From CAYNZV01 sp965217095 (GTDB lineage Bacteria > Latescibacterota > UBA2968 > UBA8231), in NCBI GenBank assembly GCA_965217095.1, contig OZ244235.1:1860001-1924000 (forward strand): DNA of 64,000 nucleotides, written 5' to 3'. Below are positions 43,629 through 52,661 of the stretch, piece by piece (within the stretch, counting starts at the first letter, position 1; the number at the start of each line of letters is the position of its first letter). The position numbers and the translations under genes are program-made. Below the pieces are notes generated by a model. That model did not search any database. It saw nothing but the letters and a program-made list of their open reading frames with translations, and had not been told where the DNA came from.

Positions 43629-43889
43629 ATGGCTGAATATCAGATCCTTTACTGGCGCGACCTTCCGGCACAGCTCAAGGCTTTCGAAGGCAAGAAGCCG
43701 ATCTCGCGCCCGCTGTCCGACCGCTTTCAGGTGGAAATCGACCGCGTCGCAATGGAGGATGGTCTCTACGGCACCGACGACTATCTCGACCAGTGGCAGT
43801 GGTCGGCGAAAGAGGAGCGCGAGGGAAGCGCCGAAGAGATACTGGATACCCTCGCCGCCGAGTTGGAAGCCAAGTTCGACCAGTTCTGA
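43629..43889 (+). CDS. Virulence-factor family (PF13769-like) small protein
   Basis: This 86-residue acidic protein begins YQILYWRDLPAQLKAFEG, then LSDRFQVEIDRVAM and GTDDYLDQWQWS, the pattern of the small family called virulence factor in databases. That name is historical and says nothing about function; relatives occur next to one-carbon and corrinoid genes. AAGGAG lies 10 bases before its ATG. Its stop overlaps the mnmG start as TGATG, so translation is coupled to a tRNA-modification gene that itself uses methylene-THF. Confidence 0.8.
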   Translation: MAEYQILYWRDLPAQLKAFEGKKPISRPLSDRFQVEIDRVAMEDGLYGTDDYLDQWQWSAKEEREGSAEEILDTLAAELEAKFDQF

Positions 43890-45787
43890 TGTTGGACGCG
43901 CAGGCTACATACGAGGTCGTCGTTGTCGGCGGCGGTCACGCCGGCGTCGAGGCGGCTCTAGCCGCCAGCCGCATGGGTGCGAAGACCTTGCTGCTTACCA
44001 TGAATCTGGACACCATCGGGCAGCTGTCGTGCAACCCGGCCATCGGCGGGATCGGCAAAGGCCACATGGTGAAAGAGATCGATGCCCTCGGCGGCCAGAT
44101 GGCGGTCAACATCGATCGCACCGGCATCCAGTTTCGGCGGTTGAACACCAGTCGCGGTCCAGCGGTCCGTGCCTCGCGCGCTCAGGCGGACAAGAAAGCC
44201 TACCAATTCGAGCTGAAGTTCGAATGCGAAAAGCAGGACCACCTGGATATCTGCCAGGGTATGATGGAGGACCTGTTCGTTGAAGGTAGCCGTGTCCTCG
44301 GTGTTGGTCTTAAGGGTGGAGGTCGATTCGGGGCTTCGTCGGTTGTGCTCACCACCGGGACCTTCTTGCGCGGCAAGATCTACGTCGGCGATGTGACACA
44401 TCGAGCAGGTCGCGCCGGCGAGGAACCGGCCGATCGCGCCTCCGAGGGACTGGCGGGGCTCGGATTCGAATTGGGCCGACTGAAAACGGGCACGCCGCCG
44501 CGAGTGAACGGCCGCACTGTCGATTTCGACGCCACCCAACCGCAACCAGGCGACGAGCCACCGCGGCCTTTTTCCTATCAGACCGAGAAGATTGAGCAAC
44601 CTCAAGTCCCCTGCTGGATAACCTATACCAATCCCACTACCCATCGCCTCGTCGAGGAGAATCTCGAACGATCGGCGATGTACAGCGGCTTGATAGAAGG
44701 GATTGGACCGCGCTATTGTCCGTCCATAGAAGACAAGGTCGTCAAATTTAAGGAACGGGACCGGCATCAGATCTTCATCGAGCCGGAAGGTCGCCGAACC
44801 CTGGAGCATTACATCAACGGACTCTCCATGAGCCTGCCGGAGGAGGTGCAGAACCAGGTTGTGCACACCATACCCGGCCTTGAACGGGCCCAGGTCATGC
44901 GTCCGGCCTACGCGGTGGAGTACGACTACGCCATCCCCACCCAACTCTACCCACACCTGGAAACCAAACTGGTCGGCGGCCTGTTCTTCGCGGGACAGAT
45001 CAACGGTACGACGGGGTACGAAGAGGCGGCCGCCCAGGGTTTGATGGCGGGAATCAACGCGGTACTCAAGAGCCGCAGCGAAGAGCCGTTCGTCCTGCAG
45101 CGTTCTGAAGCTTACATCGGAGTATTGGTGGACGACTTGGTGACCAAGGGCACCCAGGAACCCTACCGGATCTTTACGTCGCGGGCAGAATACCGGCTTC
45201 TCTTGCGCGAAGATAACGCCGATTACCGTCTCATGGAGATGGGACGCCGGTTCGGCTTGGTCGACGACGGAGTTTACCAGCGCTATCAGAACAAACGACG
45301 CCAAGTGGAAACCGAACTCGAACGACTAAACCAACAGCGAGTGGGTCTAGACGAGAAGATTCAGGAAACCCTGCGAGGATGCGGCTCGACCCCTCTGAAG
45401 GAACCGGCAAATCTGGCCGATCTGCTGCGCCGGCCGGAGATCGGCTATCGGCAGATAACGATGCTGGCGCCCCCGGACGAACCGTTGACGTTAGATGCGG
45501 CGGAGCATGTGGAGGCCACTGTAAAATACGAATCGTATATCAAGAGGCAGGTTGATCAGGCGGAGAAGCTAAAGCGCTTGGAGGAGATGCGCATCCCCGA
45601 CGGCTTCGACTATGCTGGGGAGACCGTAAACCTGTCGACGGAGGCCAGGCAGAAACTTGCTACAGTGCAGCCCCGGACCCTAGGGCAGGCATCGCGTATC
45701 TCGGGGGTGTCGCCGGCCGATCTGTCAGCCTTGATGGTTTTGCTGCACGCGCGCTCCCGGTCGGCCGACAACAGTGCCGCCGCCTGA
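43889..45787 (+). CDS. mnmG: tRNA uridine 5-carboxymethylaminomethyl modification enzyme MnmG (GidA)
   Basis: MnmG with MnmE modifies U34 of tRNA, using FAD and methylene-tetrahydrofolate. The start at 43889 overlaps the previous stop (TGATG), giving 632 residues. The FAD motif VVVVGGGHAGVEAALAAS and the GidA signatures NPAIGGIGKGH and GPRYCPSIEDK are present, followed by GLFFAGQINGTTGYEEAAAQG and the C-terminal helical domain that contacts MnmE (ARISGVSPADLSAL-like end). The frame open upstream to 43793 lies in the previous gene. Confidence 0.96.
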   Translation: MLDAQATYEVVVVGGGHAGVEAALAASRMGAKTLLLTMNLDTIGQLSCNPAIGGIGKGHMVKEIDALGGQMAVNIDRTGIQFRRLNTSRGPAVRASRAQADKKAYQFELKFECEKQDHLDICQGMMEDLFVEGSRVLGVGLKGGGRFGASSVVLTTGTFLRGKIYVGDVTHRAGRAGEEPADRASEGLAGLGFELGRLKTGTPPRVNGRTVDFDATQPQPGDEPPRPFSYQTEKIEQPQVPCWITYTNPTTHRLVEENLERSAMYSGLIEGIGPRYCPSIEDKVVKFKERDRHQIFIEPEGRRTLEHYINGLSMSLPEEVQNQVVHTIPGLERAQVMRPAYAVEYDYAIPTQLYPHLETKLVGGLFFAGQINGTTGYEEAAAQGLMAGINAVLKSRSEEPFVLQRSEAYIGVLVDDLVTKGTQEPYRIFTSRAEYRLLLREDNADYRLMEMGRRFGLVDDGVYQRYQNKRRQVETELERLNQQRVGLDEKIQETLRGCGSTPLKEPANLADLLRRPEIGYRQITMLAPPDEPLTLDAAEHVEATVKYESYIKRQVDQAEKLKRLEEMRIPDGFDYAGETVNLSTEARQKLATVQPRTLGQASRISGVSPADLSALMVLLHARSRSADNSAAA

Positions 45788-45826
45788 GCATCGGTGCGGT
45801 ACGCTGCCGCCACCCCTTGCCACAGT

Positions 45827-46216
45827 CTATTCCTTCCAGGTTCGGGAATCCTGACGAACGTACCAACGATCGGGATGGTGCATCGTGTGGGCCCCTTGCG
45901 GTGACCGGGGCCAGGTCTGTGAGCGGCTGTCGGCAGACTTTCCAGACCTGCCGCCCTTGTCCACCTCCCAGTGCACGCGGGAAAAGTTGACCCTCCACTG
46001 GTCTCCCGGTCGGAGTGGCACCAGGCGGTGGGCGCACTCCTTCAGCACGGACCAGGGCAGTGCGATCTCGACGGACCATCCTTCGTCCTCGTCCAGTGGG
46101 TTGTTGAGGGTGCCCCAGATATGCGCGGCGCTCTTCAAGCCGGCGATCCGTTCATGCGTTCGTCTCCAGTCACCTGTCGAATATATCCACGTGCCCTGAC
46201 CACCCCAAGTTGCCTC
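45827..46216 (-). pseudogene. Remnant of a CBM9-like carbohydrate-binding protein
   Basis: The leftward frame is open from before 46285 to the stop at 45827. It reads an EATWGGQGTW segment, then GLKSAAHIWGTLNNP, EGWSVEIALPW and GDQWRVNFSRVHWE, all characteristic of family 9-like carbohydrate-binding domains, and ends in an ERW-type terminus (DRWYVRQDS). No ATG or GTG is available near the 5' side (only a TTG at 46138), and the upstream part runs into the divergent adk gene. The N-terminal half of the domain is therefore missing. I read this as a gene truncated by an old rearrangement. Confidence 0.55.
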
Positions 46217-46285
46217 AAACGAGATCTGCTCCGAAATTGATTGCGAACTCTTGCGTCGCCGCGGGGCATTTGATATTACTTTTCG

Positions 46286-46933
46286 ATGGATAAATCTTTG
46301 AAATTGATCTTACTTGGACCTCCTGGCTCCGGCAAGGGGACCCAGGCCGAGCGTTTGGAGGAGGGCCTGAAGCTCGAACATATCTCCACCGGCGACATGC
46401 TGCGGGCCGCCGTGGAGAAGGGCAATTCCCTGGGCAAGGAGGTAAGCGAGTTCCTGAATGCCGGAAAGCTGGTCTCGGACGAGCTAGTTGCCCGCATTGT
46501 GGATCATAGACTCAACGAGCTAGGTGACCGCGGTTTCGTGCTGGACGGATATCCCCGCACCATCGGGCAGGCGCTCTCGCTGGACAGCTGGAGCTGCGGC
46601 AGCGGTGTTGTTCTCGATGCGGTCGTCTTCATCGATGTAGCCGAACATACGGTAATCGAACGCATCACCGGACGGCGCATAGACCCAGACACCGGTCGTG
46701 TATATCAACTCTTTGAGCCCCTTCCTGAGGAGATCCGCTCACGGTTGCGACAGAGAGACGACGACCATGAAGACGTGGTCAAGAAACGGCTGGAAGTATA
46801 CCGTCAGCTGACCAAACCGGTCATCGACCACTATGAAGAGTTGGGGGTCTTGATTCGGATTGATGGCGCCGCCGATCCCGATCAAGTATTTGAAAAAATC
46901 CTGCAGCTCGAGCCGATCAACCGCCAGGTTTGA
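46286..46933 (+). CDS. adk: Adenylate kinase
   Basis: This 215-residue enzyme interconverts ATP plus AMP with 2 ADP. It has the P-loop GPPGSGKGTQAE, the AMP-binding HISTGDML region, FVLDGYPRTIGQA and the LID domain beginning GRRIDPDTGRVYQ, without zinc cysteines. The length is normal for the long form. No ribosome site is strong before the ATG. A TPR gene follows after 69 bases. Confidence 0.97.
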   Translation: MDKSLKLILLGPPGSGKGTQAERLEEGLKLEHISTGDMLRAAVEKGNSLGKEVSEFLNAGKLVSDELVARIVDHRLNELGDRGFVLDGYPRTIGQALSLDSWSCGSGVVLDAVVFIDVAEHTVIERITGRRIDPDTGRVYQLFEPLPEEIRSRLRQRDDDHEDVVKKRLEVYRQLTKPVIDHYEELGVLIRIDGAADPDQVFEKILQLEPINRQV

Positions 46934-47002
46934 CATCCTGGTCACGCCTGCCTTACCTTTCACATAATTGGTTGTTTTTATTGGGAAAGGGATCGTTTCG
47001 TC

Positions 47003-47329
47003 ATGGCCGATCGAGAGAGTTTGGACCTCTATATGTCGGGTATGGGCAAATTCGTTCAGCAGGACTTCGAAGGAGCATTGGCTGATTTCGGACGGGCGCT
47101 GGAACTCGATCCACAGTATGCCGACGTCATTCAATCCATTGCACATGTTTACGAAAAGCTAGACGATATGGACAAGGCGTTGGAATACGCCAAGCGGGCA
47201 GTCGAAGCTAATCCGGACGATTTTATGGCCCATACCAGCCTCTCCATGTTCTATCAGCGAACGGGAGACATTCCCGCGGCTGAAAAGGAGCTGGCAATCG
47301 CCGCAGAGCTGCAGGATGGGAAGAACTAG
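47003..47329 (+). CDS. Small TPR-repeat protein
   Basis: This 108-residue protein consists of about three tetratricopeptide repeats (GALADFGRALELDPQYADV; ALEYAKRAVEANPDDFMAH; AAEKELAIAAELQ), with the family pattern of small and aromatic residues. No signal peptide or enzymatic motif; a protein-interaction adaptor is likely. A TTGACA at 46930-46935 upstream could serve as a -35 but has a weak -10 partner. Confidence 0.8.
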   Translation: MADRESLDLYMSGMGKFVQQDFEGALADFGRALELDPQYADVIQSIAHVYEKLDDMDKALEYAKRAVEANPDDFMAHTSLSMFYQRTGDIPAAEKELAIAAELQDGKN

Positions 47330-47381
47330 GCCTCCAACGGCCCGCCTTTCCTAGCAAACCCGCCGCAGGCCCCGACAGATC

Positions 47382-48428
47382 ATGCACATAGGGCCCCACA
47401 CACTCGCCCCTCTCAAAGCTGGAATGCCCGTCTTGACCCTCGCCCCACTCGCGGGCGTTGGCAATTGGGTCTTCCGGCTCATCTGCGCTCGTCTCGGCGC
47501 AAAAATAGTCGGCGTCGAATTCATCAATTGTCGAAACGTGCACGAGAAATCGCGCCGCCAGGCGAGGCTCCTCGATTTTTCCGATGCTGAGATTTATCGC
47601 GATACCGGGATGTCCCTCCTTGCGGCGCAGATCTACGGCAACGACGAAACCCTTATCGCATCCAGCGCGCAACTGTTGGAAGAGAGGGGAACAGACGTTC
47701 TCGATATCAATTTCGGCTGCTCGGTGCCGCGCATCGTGCAAAAGGGATCTGGCGCCGCCTACCTGAAGGATCTAGATCGGTTGTACGCAGCGGTGCGGCT
47801 CACGGTAGACGCGGTCGGCATACCGGTCATTGTGAAGACCCGAATCGGGTGGGACGCCGGTGATATCAACATCCTCGAAGTCGTCGACCGGGTAACCGAC
47901 GCGGGAGCTCAAGCAATAGCTATCCATGCCCGGACTGTGGCACAGAAGTACAAGGGCCGAGCCGATTGGGATTGGATTGCCCGTGCCAAAGAGAGAGCCA
48001 CGATCCCGGTCCTTGGAAATGGCGACGTATGCACCTACGACGACGCCGTCGCGATGCAGCAACACACCGGCTGCGACGCGGTGATGATCGGCCGTGCTGC
48101 CATGGCCAATCCCTGGATCTTCTCTGGGCGCCGAGGCGCCCTGTTGATCGAACGCATCGACCTCGCGCTGGATCAGCTGCGCCTGATGGCGGTCTACAAG
48201 GGTGAGAGAGTGGGCATATTGGAGACACGCAAACACCTGGCTCTGTATTTTAGATCGCTGCCCCGAACCTCTGAGCTGCGAGCGAATCTGCTCACGGCAG
48301 GCACCCTGGCCGAACTGGCAGATCTGCTCAACGCCTGGCGGGAGTCCGCCGATCCTCAAGACCGCGAGGAAGACATGAGCCTGACCGCAGTGGAAGCAGA
48401 CGCATTGGCTTGGGGTGGAACCGACTGA
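47382..48428 (+). CDS. dusB: tRNA-dihydrouridine synthase
   Basis: This FMN enzyme reduces uridines in tRNA loops. The 348-residue TIM barrel has LAPLAGVGNWVFRL at the N-terminus, DINFGCSVPR with the catalytic cysteine, ARTVAQKYKGRADWDWI, and the phosphate-binding loop GNGDVCTYDDA plus MIGRAAMANPWIF. The class (DusB or DusA-like) is judged from MLAP-type start and length. It is 52 bases after the TPR gene. Confidence 0.92.
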   Translation: MHIGPHTLAPLKAGMPVLTLAPLAGVGNWVFRLICARLGAKIVGVEFINCRNVHEKSRRQARLLDFSDAEIYRDTGMSLLAAQIYGNDETLIASSAQLLEERGTDVLDINFGCSVPRIVQKGSGAAYLKDLDRLYAAVRLTVDAVGIPVIVKTRIGWDAGDINILEVVDRVTDAGAQAIAIHARTVAQKYKGRADWDWIARAKERATIPVLGNGDVCTYDDAVAMQQHTGCDAVMIGRAAMANPWIFSGRRGALLIERIDLALDQLRLMAVYKGERVGILETRKHLALYFRSLPRTSELRANLLTAGTLAELADLLNAWRESADPQDREEDMSLTAVEADALAWGGTD

Positions 48429-48447
48429 TGGAGACGAAAACAACGCA

Positions 48448-48636
48448 ATGAACTGGAAAACCGTCCTGGCGATTCTCAGCCTCGCCCTGACCCTTGCCGG
48501 CTGTGACCAAGATCCGATATCGATAGAGGTCTTTCCTGCGGTGTTAACGGACCCGCAAGAAGAAGAGCCCGCCGAATGGAGGCGGGTCGGGGCTCGATCA
48601 GCGGGTATTGGATCTTTTGCATCTCGATCGCGCTGA
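48448..48636 (+). CDS. Small lipoprotein, N-terminal part (possibly frameshifted)
   Basis: The ATG opens a short protein with a lipoprotein signal: MNWKTVLAILSLALTLAGC, lipobox ending at C19, then an acidic mature start. The frame closes soon after (arginine- and glycine-rich tail, stop at 48636). A second frame (entry at 48608) overlaps and carries the protein-like continuation, so the two may be one broken gene. It starts 19 bases after dusB. Confidence 0.55.
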   Translation: MNWKTVLAILSLALTLAGCDQDPISIEVFPAVLTDPQEEEPAEWRRVGARSAGIGSFASRSR

Positions 48637-48889
48637 GGTTGTCTCCACCATAACAGAAAATCTGCCGACCTACCTCGAGTTCGAGGACTGGGTGGCGGCT
48701 CGTGGGTCAATCGATAGCGACGCGGTTGCCGCCTGGAACGTTTTCATTCGCGACCGCGTGCACGCAGATGAAAAGCGATCCGATATCCATGCCACCCTGG
48801 GCCGCAAGGATGACGGCACGCTGCAGTCGGCGGTTTTGTTGAATCATCTCGAGGACTGGCACCTGGCTCGGCAATCCCTGCCGGCTTGA
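48608..48889 (+). CDS. Hypothetical protein, probable continuation of the broken lipoprotein
   Basis: This 93-residue frame begins at a TTG and reads DLLHLDRAEVVSTITEN, EFEDWVAARGSI and HATLGRKDDG, with normal-looking codon use and no known family. Upstream of the TTG the same frame reads GLDQRVLDLLHL, so the protein could begin earlier and join the lipoprotein above. A six-base hairpin (CCCGCC/GGCGGG, 48568-48586) lies at the junction. It is followed by the heparinase-type gene after 19 bases. Confidence 0.5.
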   Translation: MDLLHLDRAEVVSTITENLPTYLEFEDWVAARGSIDSDAVAAWNVFIRDRVHADEKRSDIHATLGRKDDGTLQSAVLLNHLEDWHLARQSLPA

Positions 48890-48908
48890 CGAATCCGGGC
48901 TCAGCCCA

Positions 48909-50894
48909 ATGAGCGGAATCCCAACCGTCGCTTCGTCCGATTCGGCTTCATCCCGACCCCATCTGTTGATTTCCCCGGTCGCCGGAGGTGTCGCCCTTTC
49001 ACTGGCGGACCTTCGCCAATCGGTGGAATCCAGCAGCGTGCCGCGGGAATTGTGGCGTCAGATAAAGACCGACGCGCTGGCGGCGATCGATGCGGATCCG
49101 TTGACCGTCTTTACACCCGTTCCTGGTCGTACTCCCGGTGATATCGATCAGGGAAATTCCGAATACATCATCGTGGATGCCGCCGGGCAGCGGGTGCTCA
49201 AATGCGCCCTCGCCGGTCTGCTCACCGGAGACCGACGGTTTGCCGAAGCTGCTATGGTCCAGATCGCCTGCCTGTTCGACCGGGATGCCTGGCCGGAGTG
49301 GCAGGACCTCTACCATCGGCAAAGTCTGGGGTTGGACGCCGATTTGCGCACCGGTCAGTTGTGCCGGGATCTGGGGATAGCCTACGACTGGCTACACCCG
49401 CAGCTGAATACGGGTGAGCGGCTCCGCATGCTGGAAGGCATCGATCGCTGTGGCATCCAACCGTTCCTGCGATCTATTTCGTGTGATCCTCCCTGGATGC
49501 AGGAATTGAGCAACTGGACGACCTGTATCGTCGGTGGGCTGGGCATCTGCGGCATGGGATTGAGTTCAGACCATCCTGAATCGAATCGGTTGGTGGAGCG
49601 CGCGGAAACGGTAATGCGCAGCTATCTGCAGCTGTACGGAAAGGAGGGAGAATTCAATGAGAATCCGGCGTATGCCAACTCGTCGATGGCTCCGACGCTG
49701 TTCTATTCCGCGTTGCGGTGTCATCGAGGTGACCGGAACTCCACACCCGAGCTCGATATCCTGCACCGCCACTGCTACTGGTGCATCTACGCCAGCGCTC
49801 CGCCGGGCCACGTGGTCGCGTTCGGTGACGGCGGTCCAGACTATCCAGCGCTGACCTCATTTTTTCCGGCGATCGCAGCCGCTACTCGCGATTCGGTACT
49901 CCAGTGGTATTACCTAAGCTACGGCCGCCCGCCCCGCTTCCCGGTGTGGGAACTCGTCTGGTTCGATGGCCGCCTGGAGACAAAAGCGCCGACCCCCGAC
50001 AGCTTGCCGTTGGGGCGCGCGTACCTTGCCCACTCTGCATTGGTCAGCAGTCGCACCAGCTGGGATCTAGACCGCACCGGCAGCGTGGTTTTCGGCAAGG
50101 GCGGCCACGGAGGTGTCATCCATTCCCATCCCGATGCTGGGCAGGTGGAGATCCACGGCCGCGGCCGCCGGTTGATCGTCGATCTGGGAAAGGTCCACTA
50201 TCCTCCTGGCGACGATCGCCGCCCATACTACCACTTCGGCACCGACGGACACAACCTCGTAACCATCGGCGGGCGCCCCCTCTATTGGGAGAGACCCACC
50301 GATCGCCGCTCCCACCTTGTCGGCAGCGAGTTCGATAACACTCGGGGAGGTTGGTGGAAGATCGATTCGACGGAATTGCACGAGGGAGCACAGCGGGTGG
50401 AGCGAATCGTGGCGCATCTTTTCCCCGGGTTCGTCGTCGTCGTCGACCAGGTTGAATTGGATACTTCGGAAGAGATACGGCTCAGGTGGCACACCGCGGC
50501 CGCCCCCGTCATGAACTCGGACGGTTGTTTCTCGGTATCCTCCGGCGACGTGATTCTCAGCTGCAAGGTGGCAACCGCAATGGGGCCAACACCAGATTTT
50601 TCGCTGGGCCGGCATGAATACCTCCCGCCGCTGGACCGGGATCGCGTCGGCAATCTGCTTCCTCAGCGTCGGGAACCCTATCTAGATTTCATAGTGAGAG
50701 AGCAAAAGGTCTGCCTACTCTCCCTGTTTGCGATCGAGCCCGAAGGTGCCGATCTACGCGATTGGCTGGCGATAGAAGATGGTGACTCGCAGAGATGGCG
50801 GCACGAAAATGGTGGTAAACGTGCCGACGTTTGGGTGGAAGCTGGCGAGATATCTGTAGCAGGGACCTCGGGCTCGTGGCGCATATCCCTGTGA
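48909..50894 (+). CDS. Heparinase II/III-family protein
   Basis: This 661-residue protein has an N-terminal alpha/alpha toroid (about residues 60-370) and a C-terminal beta-sandwich domain from about 385 with GKGGHGGVIHSHPDAGQ and FVVVVDQVEL, the pattern of Hepar_II_III lyases. The H-S-H-P-D segment holds the histidines usually placed at the active site. No signal peptide is seen, so it may act inside the cell on oligosaccharides, or a nonclassical route exists. The substrate (uronate-containing glycan) is a guess from the family. It begins a rightward catabolic run. Confidence 0.82.
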   Translation: MSGIPTVASSDSASSRPHLLISPVAGGVALSLADLRQSVESSSVPRELWRQIKTDALAAIDADPLTVFTPVPGRTPGDIDQGNSEYIIVDAAGQRVLKCALAGLLTGDRRFAEAAMVQIACLFDRDAWPEWQDLYHRQSLGLDADLRTGQLCRDLGIAYDWLHPQLNTGERLRMLEGIDRCGIQPFLRSISCDPPWMQELSNWTTCIVGGLGICGMGLSSDHPESNRLVERAETVMRSYLQLYGKEGEFNENPAYANSSMAPTLFYSALRCHRGDRNSTPELDILHRHCYWCIYASAPPGHVVAFGDGGPDYPALTSFFPAIAAATRDSVLQWYYLSYGRPPRFPVWELVWFDGRLETKAPTPDSLPLGRAYLAHSALVSSRTSWDLDRTGSVVFGKGGHGGVIHSHPDAGQVEIHGRGRRLIVDLGKVHYPPGDDRRPYYHFGTDGHNLVTIGGRPLYWERPTDRRSHLVGSEFDNTRGGWWKIDSTELHEGAQRVERIVAHLFPGFVVVVDQVELDTSEEIRLRWHTAAAPVMNSDGCFSVSSGDVILSCKVATAMGPTPDFSLGRHEYLPPLDRDRVGNLLPQRREPYLDFIVREQKVCLLSLFAIEPEGADLRDWLAIEDGDSQRWRHENGGKRADVWVEAGEISVAGTSGSWRISL

Positions 50895-50981
50895 CCCAGC
50901 GACAGGTGCAGAGGCCCAGCTCTTGTGTTACCTTTCTACGCGCGCGATCGGCAAATAGCGATTTTCCACGGAGACCGAAAA

Positions 50982-51734
50982 GTGACCCTTGATGACAAAG
51001 TTGCCCTCGTTACCGGCGCAGCGGCAGGTATCGGCCGGGCTGCAGCCGTTGCTTTCGCGCGCGAGGGGGCCAGGGTTGTGGTTGCCGATCTGAACGAGGA
51101 ACAGGGGCGCGAGACCGTCTCCATCATCGAGCAACAAGATGGCGAAGCGTTGTTCGTGAAGGTGAACGTGACCCGGGAAGAAGAGGTGGCGGCTATGGTG
51201 GGCAGCGCCGTCGCGCACTTCGGCGGTTTGAACTGTGCCTTCAACAACGCCGGGGTGGCGGGGGCCCGCATGTTGACCCATGAGTACGACGAGGCTGAGT
51301 GGGAGATGATCGTCCAGGTCCATATGAAGGGGGTCTGGCTCTGCATGAAACACGAGATAACCCACATGATGGAACACGGCGGAGGTGCCATCGTCAATAC
51401 CTCCTCGGTAGCCGGCCTGGTAGGTTATCCGGGCGCCTGCCCGTACGTGGCCGCCAAACACGGCATTGTGGGGATGAGCAAGTCGGCGGCTTTGGAGTAC
51501 GCCGACTATGACCTGCGGGTCAACTGTGTGAACCCGGGCTGGACCCGCACCGAGCTCATCAGCTATCTGATCGCCACGCCTGAGGCGGAGCAACAGATAG
51601 GAGAGCGCCATCCTCTTGGGCGATTGGCCGAACCTGCTGAAATCGCCGAGGCTGTTGTCTGGCTCTGTTCGGACAGAGCTTCGTTTTTGACGGGGGTGGC
51701 TGTCCCGGTGGATGGCGGATTTACTGCACGTTAG
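50982..51734 (+). CDS. Short-chain dehydrogenase/reductase
   Basis: The GTG at 50982 with GGAG 8 bases upstream gives 250 residues, the usual SDR size; an upstream frame to 50925 adds unrelated residues. It shows TGAAAGIGRA (cofactor loop), NNAG, the catalytic S-Y-K in NTSSVAG and YVAAKHG, and ends VAVPVDGGFTAR. It lies between the heparinase-type gene and a nitrilase-type gene and probably acts in the same sugar or amide pathway. Confidence 0.88.
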   Translation: MTLDDKVALVTGAAAGIGRAAAVAFAREGARVVVADLNEEQGRETVSIIEQQDGEALFVKVNVTREEEVAAMVGSAVAHFGGLNCAFNNAGVAGARMLTHEYDEAEWEMIVQVHMKGVWLCMKHEITHMMEHGGGAIVNTSSVAGLVGYPGACPYVAAKHGIVGMSKSAALEYADYDLRVNCVNPGWTRTELISYLIATPEAEQQIGERHPLGRLAEPAEIAEAVVWLCSDRASFLTGVAVPVDGGFTAR

Positions 51735-51748
51735 TCAGTGAGGAAGAA

Positions 51749-52609
51749 ATGGCAAAGCTCAGACTGGCGACCTGCCAGTTCCGGATCGAGAAACAGCCCG
51801 CTCGCAACCTGGTTCAGATCAAACGGCAGATGCGAAACGCCGTGAGGCGGGGCGCTCACCTGATTCATTTCTCCGAGGCCTGCTTGACCGGTTACCTGGG
51901 CTCCGAGCTGAAATCGGTGCGCGAAACCGATTGGGATCAAGTTCGAGAGCACCTGCAGGAGGTGCGAGAGCTGGCAGCCGACCTGGGGGTCCACGTGGTC
52001 TTAGGCAGCAATCACCGGTTGACTGGGAATCACAAGCCACACAACTCGCTCTATGTGATCGACAACCAGGGCCGCCTGAAAACCAGGTACGACAAACTCT
52101 TCTGCACCGGATGCGATGACAACGATGGAGACCTGAAACATTACAGCCCCGGCTCCGAGCTCATCACCTTCACAGTGGAACAGGTGAAATGCGGCCTGTT
52201 GATCTGCCACGACTATCGTTATCCCGAGCTTTTCCGCGAGTACAAAAGGCGCGGAGTACAGCTGATGCTGGTATCCTTCCACAACGCTGGCATGACCGCG
52301 AAACAGTACCGGCATTATCTCATGTCCGTACCGGTGACGTTGCAGGCCGCGGCGGCTAGCAACTACTATTGGGTGGGCTGCAACAACGGGACGAGGAAAC
52401 ATGCCTGGCCCAGCTTTGTCATCAACCCGGAGGGTTGGATCGCGAACAAGGCTCGGGCGCATCGCGATGGAGTGATCGTTACCGATATAAATCCCGAGGT
52501 CAAACTCTACGACGCGTCGGCTGCCTGGCGAGACCGCTGTTTGCGCGGGGTTTTTCATAGTGGCCGCAGCGTCGCGGATAAACGTTCGCGTGACCGCAGT
52601 TCTGTGTAG
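51749..52609 (+). CDS. Carbon-nitrogen hydrolase (nitrilase superfamily)
   Basis: This 286-residue protein has the Glu-Lys-Cys triad: E43 in FSEACLTGY, K117 in RYDKLFC and C154 in LLICHDYRYPELF. Amidases, carbamoylases and nitrilases of this fold share the layout, so the substrate is not fixed. It starts 14 bases after the SDR and its end is 52 bases before the DapA-family gene. The C-terminal tail is short and basic. Confidence 0.9.
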   Translation: MAKLRLATCQFRIEKQPARNLVQIKRQMRNAVRRGAHLIHFSEACLTGYLGSELKSVRETDWDQVREHLQEVRELAADLGVHVVLGSNHRLTGNHKPHNSLYVIDNQGRLKTRYDKLFCTGCDDNDGDLKHYSPGSELITFTVEQVKCGLLICHDYRYPELFREYKRRGVQLMLVSFHNAGMTAKQYRHYLMSVPVTLQAAAASNYYWVGCNNGTRKHAWPSFVINPEGWIANKARAHRDGVIVTDINPEVKLYDASAAWRDRCLRGVFHSGRSVADKRSRDRSSV

Positions 52610-52661
52610 TGCGAACACTCAACCTCTTTCACCGGTCCTTCGACAACTTGGAGAACATTCT

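Noticed and set aside
43958..45304. 448-residue antisense frame in mnmG
   Set aside because: mnmG motifs are complete; antisense frames this long are common in high-GC DNA.
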